Of a stretch of 45,478 bases of DNA, positions 7,913 to 16,459 are shown piece by piece (position 1 is the first letter of the stretch; each line of letters begins with the position of its first letter). Position numbers and translations under genes: made by a program. The notes below the pieces were generated by a model. The model was given only the letters and a program-made list of their open reading frames with translations. It was not told where the DNA came from and searched no databases. Source of the DNA: Mycobacterium sp. 852013-50091_SCH5140682 (GTDB lineage: Bacteria > Actinomycetota > Actinomycetes > Mycobacteriales > Mycobacteriaceae). The stretch is taken from assembly GCF_001665685.1 (NCBI RefSeq), contig NZ_LZTB01000082.1, positions 1-45,478 of the forward strand, read 5' to 3'.

Positions 7913-9196
7913 ATGGTCTGCAACGGCATCGCGGCCCGGCCCAACGGCACCCCACCACCCGAGGTCCCGCTCTCCGAGATCAACTTGGGCTCTTGGGAGT
8001 TCTGGGCGCTCGACGACGACATCCGCGACGGGGCGTTCGCCACCCTGCGCCGCGAGGCACCGCTGTCATTCCAACCCGAGTTCGTCCAGGAGGGAGCGCC
8101 GATCGGCCGAGGGCACTGGGTTGCCACCCGGTACGACGACGTGTTCCACGCCAGCCGTCACGCGGAGATCTTCTCCTCGGCCAGTGGCATCACCATCGGT
8201 GACGAGAATCCGGAACTGGCAGAGTATTTCGGGTCGATGATCGCGATGGACGATCCGCGCCACACCCGGCTGCGCAACATCGTCCGCAGTGCCTTCACGC
8301 CCCGGGTGGTGGCGCTGATCGAGGACTCGGTCCGCGCGCGGGCGCGCAGCCTGGTGGGCGCGATGACGACGCGGCATCCCGACGGCCGCGCAGACCTGGT
8401 CGAGGAGTTGGCCGGTCCGCTGCCGCTGCAGATCATCTGCGACATGATGGGTATCCCGGAGGACGACCATCAGCGCGTCTTCCACTGGACCAACGTCATC
8501 CTCGGCTTCGGCGACCCCGACATCACCACCGACTTCGAGGAATTCTTCAGCGTGGCAATCGAAATCGGTAGCTACGCAAAGGCGATGGCCGAAGCTCGGC
8601 GGTCCGAGCCCGCGATGGATCTCACCACGAGTCTGGTGCAGGCCGAGGTGGACGGCGAGCGGCTGACGTCGGCGGAGATCGCGTCGTTCTTCATCCTGCT
8701 CGTGGTGGCCGGCAACGAGACGACGCGCAACGCCATCAGCCACGGCCTGCTGGCCCTGAGCCGGTATCCGGAGCAGCGTCGGCGGTGGTGGGCCGATTAC
8801 GACGAGCTGGCTCCGACGGCGGTCGAGGAGATCGTGCGGTGGGCCTCTCCGGTGAGTTACATGCGGCGCACCGTCACCCGCGACACCGAGTTGGGCGGCA
8901 CACCGTTGGCCGCGGGCGACAAGGTCACGCTGTGGTACGGGTCAGCCAACCGCGACGAGGCGAAATTCGCCGACCCGTGGTTGTTCGACGTCGGCCGTCA
9001 TCCCAACCCGCATCTCGGGTTCGGCGGTGGCGGAGCGCATTTCTGTCTCGGTGCCAATCTGGCGCGGCGCGAGATCACCGTGGCCTTCGAGGAGCTGCAT
9101 CGCCAGGTACCCGACATCGTCGCCGTCGCCGAACCGGACCGGCTGCAGTCGGCATTCATCCACGGCATCAAGCGGTTACCGGTGGCGTGGGAGTGA
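7913..9196 (+). CDS. Cytochrome P450
   Basis: A 427-residue soluble bacterial P450. Key elements are the I-helix oxygen-activation motif VAGNETTRN (A266-T271), the K-helix ExxR (E306-R309 in EEIVRW), and the heme loop FGGGGAHFCLGANLAR with the axial cysteine at C378. The overall pattern (HP/DPRHTRLRNIVRSAFTP C-helix region, GAHFCLGANLARREI) is closest to the actinobacterial group that includes CYP124/125/142 and CYP189, which oxidise steroid side chains or branched lipids; I cannot assign a CYP number. No ferredoxin or reductase gene adjoins it, so electrons must come from elsewhere. No KstR-like operator lies upstream, unlike three other genes in the window. Confidence 0.93.
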   Translation: MVCNGIAARPNGTPPPEVPLSEINLGSWEFWALDDDIRDGAFATLRREAPLSFQPEFVQEGAPIGRGHWVATRYDDVFHASRHAEIFSSASGITIGDENPELAEYFGSMIAMDDPRHTRLRNIVRSAFTPRVVALIEDSVRARARSLVGAMTTRHPDGRADLVEELAGPLPLQIICDMMGIPEDDHQRVFHWTNVILGFGDPDITTDFEEFFSVAIEIGSYAKAMAEARRSEPAMDLTTSLVQAEVDGERLTSAEIASFFILLVVAGNETTRNAISHGLLALSRYPEQRRRWWADYDELAPTAVEEIVRWASPVSYMRRTVTRDTELGGTPLAAGDKVTLWYGSANRDEAKFADPWLFDVGRHPNPHLGFGGGGAHFCLGANLARREITVAFEELHRQVPDIVAVAEPDRLQSAFIHGIKRLPVAWE

Positions 9197-9210
9197 TCCG
9201 CGCCGACCGG

Positions 9211-9594
9211 CTATTTGACGGTCAGGTTGCTGACCATCGCCGGATGGTACGTGCAGACGAAGCCGTACTCCCCTGGGTCGGCGGGCGCGGTGAGAAGCGC
9301 GCGCTGCTTGCCGCCGACGTGGACGTCGAACAACCCTTTGGTGCGCGAGGTCACCGTGTGCGCGACCTCGTCGTCGTTGACGATGGTGATCTGTGCGCCC
9401 GGCGCGACGGTAATCGGTGCGCTGTAACCCATTCCGGAGATGGTGATGACGGGTGTGCCCGGTGCGGGTGGCGGCACCGGACTGCCGGTCGTCGCGGCGG
9501 CGGTGTCACGGCCGGCGGTGGTTTGCGAATTCGAGCACGCCACAACCCCGAACGCCAGTGCGGCAGCCGCACAGCACACCACGATGCGATTCAT
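9211..9594 (-). CDS. Cupredoxin-like copper-binding lipoprotein
   Basis: A 127-residue lipoprotein with a VVAC lipobox (C20), a Thr/Ala/Pro-rich linker to about residue 47, and a cupredoxin domain. Candidate type-1 copper ligands are H79, C114, H117 and M120 in HTVTS and FVCTYHPAM, the plastocyanin/amicyanin order. It would be anchored on the outer face of the membrane and carry electrons or bind copper. ATG 9594 is preferred over the longer frame because the signal sequence begins there and GATAAT lies 7 nt upstream. It follows the glutamine-synthetase-like gene by 35 bp, but the promoter-like element suggests independent expression. It converges on the P450. Confidence 0.85.
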   Translation of the reverse strand: MNRIVVCCAAAALAFGVVACSNSQTTAGRDTAAATTGSPVPPPAPGTPVITISGMGYSAPITVAPGAQITIVNDDEVAHTVTSRTKGLFDVHVGGKQRALLTAPADPGEYGFVCTYHPAMVSNLTVK

Positions 9595-9601
9595 ACTGAC
9601 G

Positions 9602-9607
9602 ATTATC
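9602..9607 (-). promoter_or_regulatory. -10 element for cupredoxin lipoprotein
   Basis: GATAAT (5 of 6 to TATAAT) ends 7 nt before ATG 9594 on the minus strand, consistent with a leaderless transcript. It lies in the 35-bp gap after the ligase gene. Confidence 0.4.
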
Positions 9608-9629
9608 GACCGGTCGTCAACCGGGTGGG

Positions 9630-10982
9630 CTACGAGGTCGCCAGATACCGGCGCCGTTCCCAATCGCTGACGTGACCGGTGTAGGCCTGCCATTCGCTGC
9701 GCGCGATCTCGGCGAAGTCGTGCACCGAGTCGGCACCCAATATGTCGGCGATGGTGTCATCCTGTGTGGCCAGCGCGATGGCCACCCCGAGCGATTCGGG
9801 CAGCGGCACCCCTTTCTCGTAGAGGTTTCCGCTTTCTGGCTGCGGCGGCGTGCGCTGCGCCCTGATCCCGGCGACCACCGCGGCCAGCGCCGCTGCGATC
9901 AACCAGTACGGGTTTGCATCGGATGCGCCACTGCGCAATTCGATGCGGGTGGCAGCGGGGTCGGATTCGACCAATGACCGCACGGCCGCGCTGCGATTGT
10001 CCCGACTCCAGCTCACCGTCGCGGGTGCGAACGAATCCGGGGCGAAGCGGCGGTAGGCGTTCACGGAGTGGGCCCCGAACAGCGTGATCGACGGCAGGTG
10101 CTCCAGCAGACCGGCGATCGCATACCGGGCCAACTCGTTCTCCTGACCGTCCCGGGGCGCGAAAGCCGGTGCGCCGTCTCGCCACAACGACACGTGCAGG
10201 TGCGCCGAGCTGCCCGAGTGTTCGCTGAACGGCTTGGGCATGAAACTCGCGATCCGCCCGTGTCTGCCCGCCACCTCCTTGGCGGCGTATTTGAGCCGGG
10301 CGGCGTCGTCTGCCGCCTCGAGGGCATCGGTGTAGATCAGGTTGGCCTCGACCTGCCCTGGGCCGTACTCGGTTTCGATACCCTCCAGCCGGGTGAACGC
10401 GGCCAGCGTCCGGTGCAGGTCGGTCAGCAGAGGATCGAGTGCGTTGGCGTTTTCCAGCGAATAGGCGTGAATATCGTTCTGGAACGCCGAGCCGTCGGGG
10501 TTGAGCAGGTAGAACTCCAATTCGACGCCGACCTTGGCGGTGTAGCCCAGGGATGCCAGTTGCGCCAGCACCCGTTTGAGCACGGCGCGCGGGTCCAGCA
10601 GCGAGGGCCGCCGATCGTGCGCGACGATGTCGGAGATCACGTGACCGGCGCCCGGCCGCCACGGTACGGCACGGAACGTGGTCAGATCGGGAACCGCGTA
10701 GACATCGGGGTAGCCGCCGGCCCAGTTGGTCAGGCGCAGGGTGTCGATGACGGTGGCGTCCGCGTTCCAGCCCAAAGATGCCTCGCAGAAGGCGAATCCG
10801 CTGCCGCGGGCCCGCTCCAGGAATCCCGCCGCCGGGATCCGTTTGCCCTGGGCGTGTCCGAACGGGTCGCTCCAGGCCACCTCGATTTCCGTGATCGAGC
10901 CGTCGTCGATGCGCCCCACCAGTTCTCGCTCCGGGGTGGTTGCTCCCGCACCGACCGTTCCATTGAGTCCATTGAGCGTCAT
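9630..10982 (-). CDS. Glutamine-synthetase-like gamma-glutamyl amine ligase
   Basis: A 450-residue glutamine synthetase superfamily protein. The active-site motifs are canonical: ELEF metal-binding pair, EYGPGQVEANL, the SSAHLHVSLW histidine segment, NAYRR, NRSAAVR and the TRIELRSG Arg-x-Glu-x-Arg element before DANPYW. Its N-terminal half (SDPFGHAQGKRIP) departs from housekeeping GlnA, as in GlnA4/PuuA-type enzymes that glutamylate amines or polyamines. ATG 10982 overlaps the stop of the upstream permease (ATGA), so the two proteins are co-translated, which suggests that the permease brings in the amine it glutamylates. The amine itself (putrescine, ethanolamine or another) cannot be told. 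GlnA4 (Rv2860c) is the nearest named relative I can suggest. Confidence 0.85.
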   Translation of the reverse strand: MTLNGLNGTVGAGATTPERELVGRIDDGSITEIEVAWSDPFGHAQGKRIPAAGFLERARGSGFAFCEASLGWNADATVIDTLRLTNWAGGYPDVYAVPDLTTFRAVPWRPGAGHVISDIVAHDRRPSLLDPRAVLKRVLAQLASLGYTAKVGVELEFYLLNPDGSAFQNDIHAYSLENANALDPLLTDLHRTLAAFTRLEGIETEYGPGQVEANLIYTDALEAADDAARLKYAAKEVAGRHGRIASFMPKPFSEHSGSSAHLHVSLWRDGAPAFAPRDGQENELARYAIAGLLEHLPSITLFGAHSVNAYRRFAPDSFAPATVSWSRDNRSAAVRSLVESDPAATRIELRSGASDANPYWLIAAALAAVVAGIRAQRTPPQPESGNLYEKGVPLPESLGVAIALATQDDTIADILGADSVHDFAEIARSEWQAYTGHVSDWERRRYLATS

Positions 10983-12418
10983 GCCGTCGTATCCGCCTTC
11001 GCACCCACTCGTGTCACCACGGCGGCGCCCGCAACGAAGGCCGCGACCAACACCGAGACGATCACCCAGGCCAACACGCTGGACCCACCGACCAGGTCGC
11101 TCAGGTTGGAGAGGATGAGCACCAACGCGCCCAGCAGCCCTGCCAGTCCCAGCGCGGGCGCGACCCGGACCCGCCACAGCGAGTTGCCGCGCCGGTCGCG
11201 GGCGAAGTAGACCAGCACCGCCACGCTGGTCACGATCATCAGGACCACCACGCCGACCGTCGTCGCCCCGGCGAACCAGGTGTAGAACTGCGCGGCCGGG
11301 TCGAGGCCGAACACCACGGCCAGCAGCACCGCCACCGCCACGACTGCCGAGATCCACAGCGACGCCTGGTGTGGTGACCCGTGCCGATCGTGCGGGCGGC
11401 TCAACGACGCGGGCAGCACGTCACGCTGTGACAGGGCGAACACGTAGCGCGATGCCACGTTGTGGAAGGCCAGGATGCAGGCGAACAGGCTGGTGAAGTA
11501 CAGCACGGTGATGAGGTCCGCGCCGACAGCGCCGACGTAGCGCTTGGCCGTGTCACCCAGGAAGGTGCTGCCCGACTGGGTGGCGTGCGCAACGGCACCG
11601 TCGTCGCCCCAGCCCGAGATCAACGCCCAACTGGTGACCGCGTAGAACACCCCGATCAGGATCAGCGCGGCGTAGGTGGCCCGCGGGATCGTGCGCTCCG
11701 GGGTCTTCGCCTCGTCGCGGAAGATCGCGGTCGCCTCGAATCCGACATAGCTGATGATCGCGAAAAGCAGCCCGATGCCCAGTGATCCGGACAGGATCGC
11801 GTGCGGATTGACGATGCCCGTGGACAGGCCGTGGTCCCCACCGCGGGCGACGATCACCAGGTCCAGCACGATCACGATGGCGATCTCGGCGGTCAGCAGG
11901 ATGCCGAGCACGCGGCTGGACAGCTCGATGTTGCGGTAGCCCAGATAGGTGGTCACTGCGAACGCCGCTGCAGCGAACAGCCACCACGGCAGCGTCGGGC
12001 CGCCTGCCAGTTCGAGCACGCTCGCCCCCGCCGGTCCGAGCAGGCCGTACACCCCGGCTTCCAGGGCGACGTAGCTGACCAGCGCCACGAACGCGACGCC
12101 GATGCCTGCCGGAAAGCCAAGGGCCTGGCGAACATACGAGAAGAACGCGCCCGCGTCCTCGACGTACGGCGTCATGGCGGTGAACCCGGTCGCGAAGAGC
12201 AACAGCACCACGGTCGCCACGATGAAGGTGGCGGGGAAACCGGCTCCGTTGCCCGAGGCGATGCCAAGCGGCACCACTCCCCCGATCACGCCGAGCGGGG
12301 CCGCCGCGGCAACGACCATGAACACGATGGCGACGACACCGAGATTGCCGCGCAGCTTGCGGGCGGGCGGCCCCGCAGGGCTACCTAAAGACTCTGGGAC
12401 CGTGGTGGTTTCGGACAT
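10979..12418 (-). CDS. APC-family amino acid/amine permease
   Basis: A 479-residue permease of the APC superfamily with twelve predicted helices; the first helix carries the consensus MVVAAAAPLGVIGGVVPLGI and helix 6 the GFEATAIFRDEAKTPERTIPRA segment typical of the family. ATG 12418 (MSETTTVPES) is chosen instead of the upstream in-frame start at 12451 because TATGGT lies 8 nt before it. The ATGA overlap with the ligase gene defines a two-gene uptake-and-glutamylation operon. The substrate is inferred to be the amine or amino acid used by that ligase. Confidence 0.88.
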   Translation of the reverse strand: MSETTTVPESLGSPAGPPARKLRGNLGVVAIVFMVVAAAAPLGVIGGVVPLGIASGNGAGFPATFIVATVVLLLFATGFTAMTPYVEDAGAFFSYVRQALGFPAGIGVAFVALVSYVALEAGVYGLLGPAGASVLELAGGPTLPWWLFAAAAFAVTTYLGYRNIELSSRVLGILLTAEIAIVIVLDLVIVARGGDHGLSTGIVNPHAILSGSLGIGLLFAIISYVGFEATAIFRDEAKTPERTIPRATYAALILIGVFYAVTSWALISGWGDDGAVAHATQSGSTFLGDTAKRYVGAVGADLITVLYFTSLFACILAFHNVASRYVFALSQRDVLPASLSRPHDRHGSPHQASLWISAVVAVAVLLAVVFGLDPAAQFYTWFAGATTVGVVVLMIVTSVAVLVYFARDRRGNSLWRVRVAPALGLAGLLGALVLILSNLSDLVGGSSVLAWVIVSVLVAAFVAGAAVVTRVGAKADTTA

Positions 12419-12426
12419 GACCGGGG

Positions 12427-12432
12427 ACCATA
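12427..12432 (-). promoter_or_regulatory. -10 element for the permease-ligase operon
   Basis: TATGGT (TANNNT) on the minus strand, 8 nt before ATG 12418; predicts a transcript with at most one or two leader bases. Confidence 0.4.
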
Positions 12433-12484
12433 GAACCGGTGCCACGGCCACACCAGGTCTGCGGTCACCCTGCGCAAAACCCTC

Positions 12485-13165
12485 TCAGGCCACGGCGTCG
12501 CGGTCGACGATGAACAGCAGCAGAGTCACGGCCAGGATCCCGGCGGCCAGCCAGATCGCGTGCACGCCCCAGGCCCGGCTCGCCACGCCGCCGATCACCG
12601 CGCCGCCGGCGAACGCCAAGATGAGCGCCGCGTAGACACCGGTGGCGCGGCGCGCATCCGGGCGGCCTTCGACGAACCCGGCATAGCCCGATTCGACACA
12701 GCGCATGAGGTTCCCGGTGGTCGCGACCGGCAGGTAGGCCAGATCCCCGATGTTGCGGAAGAGCCCGATCTGTACCGCGGCCAGCAGCGAGATCGGGACG
12801 GTGACCACGGTGTGGGACACGGTGGCCGGTACGAAACCGATCACCGCGAGCGCCACCACCTGGATGGCCATCGTCCAACGCAGTGGGTACGGCAGCACCT
12901 GCTCGGCGCGCCCCGATTTGATGTGCGCGGCGATCGACACCCCGACGATGAAGGCCAGGATCGGCCAGAGGTGTGCCAGTGCCGCGCCCACATGCCTGTC
13001 GGACAGGTCGAGAGCGAGGAAGATGACGTTGCCCGTCTGCACGTTGGCAAAGACCTGTCCGCGCGTGAAGTAGGTGTGCGCGTCCAGGAATCCGTTGGTG
13101 AGCGTGAGCAGCAGGGCGAACCACAGCGTGGCGGTCCGTGCCGTGTCATCGGTACGGCCGCTCAT
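12485..13165 (-). CDS. YoaK-family (DUF1275) membrane protein
   Basis: A 226-residue protein with about six transmembrane segments and the DUF1275 signature near the N-terminus: LTLTNGFLDAHTYFTRGQVFANVQTGNVIFLAL. The family is common in bacteria and has no established biochemical role. ATG 13165 is supported by TAGGTT ending 6 nt upstream. It stands alone between the permease operon and the GT4 gene, in the same orientation as both. Confidence 0.85.
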   Translation of the reverse strand: MSGRTDDTARTATLWFALLLTLTNGFLDAHTYFTRGQVFANVQTGNVIFLALDLSDRHVGAALAHLWPILAFIVGVSIAAHIKSGRAEQVLPYPLRWTMAIQVVALAVIGFVPATVSHTVVTVPISLLAAVQIGLFRNIGDLAYLPVATTGNLMRCVESGYAGFVEGRPDARRATGVYAALILAFAGGAVIGGVASRAWGVHAIWLAAGILAVTLLLFIVDRDAVA

Positions 13166-13171
13166 GCGGAC

Positions 13172-13177
13172 AACCTA
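13172..13177 (-). promoter_or_regulatory. -10 element for YoaK-like gene
   Basis: TAGGTT (TANNNT) on the minus strand, 6 nt before ATG 13165; leaderless architecture. Confidence 0.4.
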
Positions 13178-13235
13178 CCGTGATCCTGATGCTCCTCGCG
13201 TCCGCCGTGACAACGCCGCCGAAAAGCCGAGATGC

Positions 13236-14339
13236 TCAGGCACCGAGCACGTCGAGCATGCCTGCCGCGGCCCTCGGCCAGGTGAACTCCTCGGCACGCA
13301 GGCGCGCACTGCTGCGCCGCAGCGGTTCCGGGCGGCTGATCACCGAGGTCACGGCATGCGCGATGGCCCGGGGGTCGTTGTCGGCCGTCGCGCCACTGTC
13401 GGAGGTGAGGATCTCTGCCAGGGCCGAGGTCCGCGACACCACCGCGGGCGTCCCACAGGCCAGGGCCTCCAGAGCGGCCAGACCGAATGTTTCGTGCGGG
13501 CCGGGGGCGAGTGCGACGTCGGCCGACGCCAGAATGGTCGCCACCGTGTCCCGGCAGCCGATGTAGCCCGTGAAGTCGACCGGCAGCCGTGCCGCCTGAC
13601 GTTCCAGCCGCGCCCGCATGGGCCCCTCCCCGACCACCACCAGCCGGGCATCGACACCCGAATCTCGCAGTGCGGCAACGGTATCGATGCTTCGATGGGC
13701 GTGCTTCTCGACCGACAACCGACCGCAGTGCACGAGCAGGGTCTGCTGCGGGGCAGCCCACCGGCTGCGCATCTGCTCGCTGTGCCTGCGCGGGTGGAAC
13801 TGCTCGAGATCGACTCCGAGCGGCACGGTCGCGACGTTGGCGGCGCCGATGCGGTCGAACTCCTCGCGCGCGAACGCCGTCGTGCACACCACCGCGTCGT
13901 AGTTCGCCGCGGTGCGGCGGTTGGCGAAGTTGGCCACCGCGCGGGCCAGTGACCGCGGAAGCACCTGTCCGACAAGGCGGTCGAGGCGTTCGTGGGAGAT
14001 CATCACGGTGGCAACGTGATTGCGCCGGCCCCACGGCCCGAGTGAGCGCAGGGTGAGCCGGTCGGACACCTCCAACGCGTCGGGCTCCAGTCGGCACAGC
14101 AGCGCGGTGACCGGCCCGGGAAGAACGGCGCGGTAACCACCGGTGAACGGGATCTGTCTGGCCGGCAACGAAATTCGTACCACGCCGGTGGGTAGCACGT
14201 GCTGTTCTGGAACAGAACCGGGCACGATGAGGTAGACCTCGTGGCCGGCCGCACTGTATTCCGCGCCCAGCCGGTCGACCGCGGTGCGCAGACCACCCGA
14301 GCGCGGACCGTAGAAGTTCGCAACCTGGACAACCCGCAT
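13236..14339 (-). CDS. GT4 glycosyltransferase
   Basis: A 367-residue GT-B glycosyltransferase of family 4. The N-terminal Rossmann half starts MRVVQVANFYGPRSGGLRT (glycine-rich acceptor loop), and the C-terminal half holds the nucleotide-sugar site, with CGRLSVEKH, VVGEGP and the E-x7-E type motif HETFGLAALEALACGTPAV. It probably glycosylates a lipid or small molecule at the cytoplasmic face of the membrane, like mycobacterial mannosyl- and glucosyltransferases, but donor and acceptor are unknown. It is a single gene, 84 bp beyond the dienelactone hydrolase stop on the same strand; no ribosome binding site of note precedes ATG 14339. Confidence 0.88.
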   Translation of the reverse strand: MRVVQVANFYGPRSGGLRTAVDRLGAEYSAAGHEVYLIVPGSVPEQHVLPTGVVRISLPARQIPFTGGYRAVLPGPVTALLCRLEPDALEVSDRLTLRSLGPWGRRNHVATVMISHERLDRLVGQVLPRSLARAVANFANRRTAANYDAVVCTTAFAREEFDRIGAANVATVPLGVDLEQFHPRRHSEQMRSRWAAPQQTLLVHCGRLSVEKHAHRSIDTVAALRDSGVDARLVVVGEGPMRARLERQAARLPVDFTGYIGCRDTVATILASADVALAPGPHETFGLAALEALACGTPAVVSRTSALAEILTSDSGATADNDPRAIAHAVTSVISRPEPLRRSSARLRAEEFTWPRAAAGMLDVLGA

Positions 14340-14423
14340 GCCCAGATCAGAACCGGGCGTGATGTGCGGTCAACAACGTGACCCCGACCGGTGCCTGAAC
14401 AGCCGCTGAACTCCGCAGGCGGG

Positions 14424-15350
14424 TCAGCCGAGGTGCTGGCCGAACCAGTCCTGGACGCGACGCCAGGCATCAGCCGCCGCTGCCGCGTTGTAGCGATCCC
14501 CGGTGTCGTTGAAGAAGGCGTGGTTGGCATCGGGCTCGGTGACAAGGTCGTGCACCATCCCGGCCTTCTCCAGCGCGGCGCGGACGACGGGTTCGGTGCT
14601 GGTGACCCGTTGGTCCAGCGCGCCGTAGAAGGCGAGGACGGCCGCCTGTTTGGACCCCGAGAAGTCCGGATTGTCCGGGGCGGGCCCGTAGAACGGCACC
14701 GCCGCAGCGAGTTGCGGTGCACCCGCGGCCAGCAGTTGCCACACGAGGCCGCCGCCCATGCAAAAGCCGACAGCCGCGAGTTTCTGGTCGGGAACGCGGC
14801 GCGCGAGTTCGTCGACGCCGGACTTCAGGTTAGCGACGAACTCCTCTGGCGCGATCTTGCTCAGTGCCGCGGTCGCGGCGGCCGGATCGGTGAAGGCCCC
14901 GGTGCCGCCTTGGCCGGACAGCAGGTCGATGGCCAGCGCGGAGTAGCCGATGCCGGCGAAACGTCCTGCGACAGAACGGACCCAGTCGTTGAGTCCCTTG
15001 TTCTCATGGATCACCAGAACCCCGCCGCGGGGTTGCGGCGCCGCCGCCCAGGCACCTTGGAGCTGCCCGGCGGGCCCGGCCCAGGTGATCGGGCCGGTGG
15101 GCAATGCGCCTGCCGCACCCGGTGGTGGCCCGCTGGGACTCGGGCTCGGCGCGGTGGGGCTCGGCGTCGGCGACTCCGACGTCGGCGGAGCGGCCGTCTT
15201 CTGCTCACCGCATGCGGCGATCAGAGCGGTGGCGGCGGCGGTGCCCATCCCGATGAGGGCCAGTCTTCGGAGTGCCTCGCGCCGGGACAGCAGGCCGTCC
15301 ACGTGATCGGTGGCAATTTCCTCTGCGATGTAGCGCTGTAGCGGTGTCAC
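14424..15350 (-). CDS. Tat-exported lipoprotein of the dienelactone hydrolase family
   Basis: A 308-residue alpha/beta hydrolase. The N-terminus combines a twin-arginine motif (SRREALRRL, R23-R24) with a lipobox LIAAC (C47), so it is likely a folded, Tat-exported lipoprotein. A Ser/Pro/Thr-rich linker (about 51-82) precedes the hydrolase domain, which has the dienelactone hydrolase triad C197 (GFCMGGG), D246 and H277 (NHAFF), and the E116 of HENKG. Cysteine rather than serine as nucleophile fits that family. The 22 residues before the twin arginines (starting at GTG 15350) are longer than a usual Tat n-region but occur in related actinobacterial proteins. The substrate is unknown. It is divergent from the SDR gene. 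Confidence 0.85.
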   Translation of the reverse strand: MTPLQRYIAEEIATDHVDGLLSRREALRRLALIGMGTAAATALIAACGEQKTAAPPTSESPTPSPTAPSPSPSGPPPGAAGALPTGPITWAGPAGQLQGAWAAAPQPRGGVLVIHENKGLNDWVRSVAGRFAGIGYSALAIDLLSGQGGTGAFTDPAAATAALSKIAPEEFVANLKSGVDELARRVPDQKLAAVGFCMGGGLVWQLLAAGAPQLAAAVPFYGPAPDNPDFSGSKQAAVLAFYGALDQRVTSTEPVVRAALEKAGMVHDLVTEPDANHAFFNDTGDRYNAAAAADAWRRVQDWFGQHLG

Positions 15351-15433
15351 CTTCGCCAGTATGCGCGGGCTTGCGCAGCGGCAACAATGCTGAACCGCAA
15401 TGTTCGGTGGCCGTCGGGCGCGATACTCATCGG

Positions 15434-16360
15434 ATGGTGTGGACGCCGGATCCGAATGCGCTGCGCGGCCGTGTCGCCGTGGTCGCCGGTGCGACGCGCG
15501 GCGCCGGTCGCGGTATCGCCATGGCGCTTGGCGAGGCGGGCGCCACGGTGGTGTGCACCGGGCGCAGCAGTGTCTCCGGCAGCCGCCTGTCCGACTACGA
15601 CCGCCCCGAAACGATCGAGGAGACCGCCGAACTCGTGTGTGCGGTGGGCGGTGTGGGCATCCCCATCCAGGTCGACCATCTCGACATCCCCCAGGTCCGC
15701 GCGCTCGCGGAGCGGCTCGGCAGGGACTTCGGCAGCATCGACATCCTCGTCAACGACATCTGGGGGGCGGAGATACTCAAGGGCGCGCCCGCGACATGGG
15801 GCCGACCGATGTGGCAGCACGATCTCGACGACGGCTTGCGGATTCTGCGGCTCGGGATCGACACGCATCTGATCACATCGCACTGCCTGCTGCCTCTGCT
15901 GACCACCAAGATGGGTGGGCTTCTCGTCGAGATCACCGATGGGACAACAGAATTCAATTTCGAGAACTACCGGCTTTCAGTGTTCTACGATCTGGTGAAG
16001 ACTGCGGTCAACCGGCTGGCGTTCAGCCATGGCTACGAGCTCGCGGTGTTCGGCGCCGCGGCGGTCGCCGTCACGCCGGGGTGGCTGCGTTCGGAGATGA
16101 TGCTGGACAACTACGGCATCACCGAGGAGACCTGGCACACCGCGCTGGACCCGATGCGCGCCGACGGCTACCCGATGGCCCCACCCGGTTTCGCCGAATC
16201 CGAGACCCCCCGATTCGTCGGCAGGGGCATCGCCGCCATCGCCGCCGATCCCACCCGGGCCCGCTGGAACCAGCGGTCGGTCAGCTCCGTGGATCTGGCC
16301 AGGGAATACGGCTTCACCGACCTCGACGGCCGTCAGCCCGACGCCTGGGCCCCGCTATAA
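15434..16360 (+). CDS. Short-chain dehydrogenase/reductase
   Basis: A 308-residue SDR. The Rossmann nucleotide loop is AGATRGAGRGIA (about residues 19-30), followed by a CTGRSS strand end typical of NADP(H) preference, and the catalytic YxxxK is Y185-K189 (FYDLVKT). The overall plan with VNDIWGAE in place of NNAG resembles the DHRS1-like group. ATG 15434 is used because the dehydrogenase fold begins directly there; the frame is open further upstream to 15272, but that part overlaps the divergent hydrolase gene and carries no domain. GATACT lies 6 nt before the ATG. The substrate is unknown. Confidence 0.88.
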   Translation: MVWTPDPNALRGRVAVVAGATRGAGRGIAMALGEAGATVVCTGRSSVSGSRLSDYDRPETIEETAELVCAVGGVGIPIQVDHLDIPQVRALAERLGRDFGSIDILVNDIWGAEILKGAPATWGRPMWQHDLDDGLRILRLGIDTHLITSHCLLPLLTTKMGGLLVEITDGTTEFNFENYRLSVFYDLVKTAVNRLAFSHGYELAVFGAAAVAVTPGWLRSEMMLDNYGITEETWHTALDPMRADGYPMAPPGFAESETPRFVGRGIAAIAADPTRARWNQRSVSSVDLAREYGFTDLDGRQPDAWAPL

Positions 16361-16459
16361 CTGCAGGTCACCCAACCCCACGGCAGACCAGTAGACATTT
16401 CTTGAAATCTGTTCACGGATTTCATTGACACCCGCCGACCACGGCTGTTCTATAACTTG

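Noticed and set aside
11801..12388. Long plus-strand frame opposite the APC permease.
   Set aside because: Arg/His/Gln-rich translation typical of antisense shadows; the permease on the other strand has clear family motifs.
14195..14215. GTTCTGGAAC palindrome.
   Set aside because: The half sites are in the opposite order (GTT..AAC) to the KstR pattern, and it is inside the GT4 coding region.
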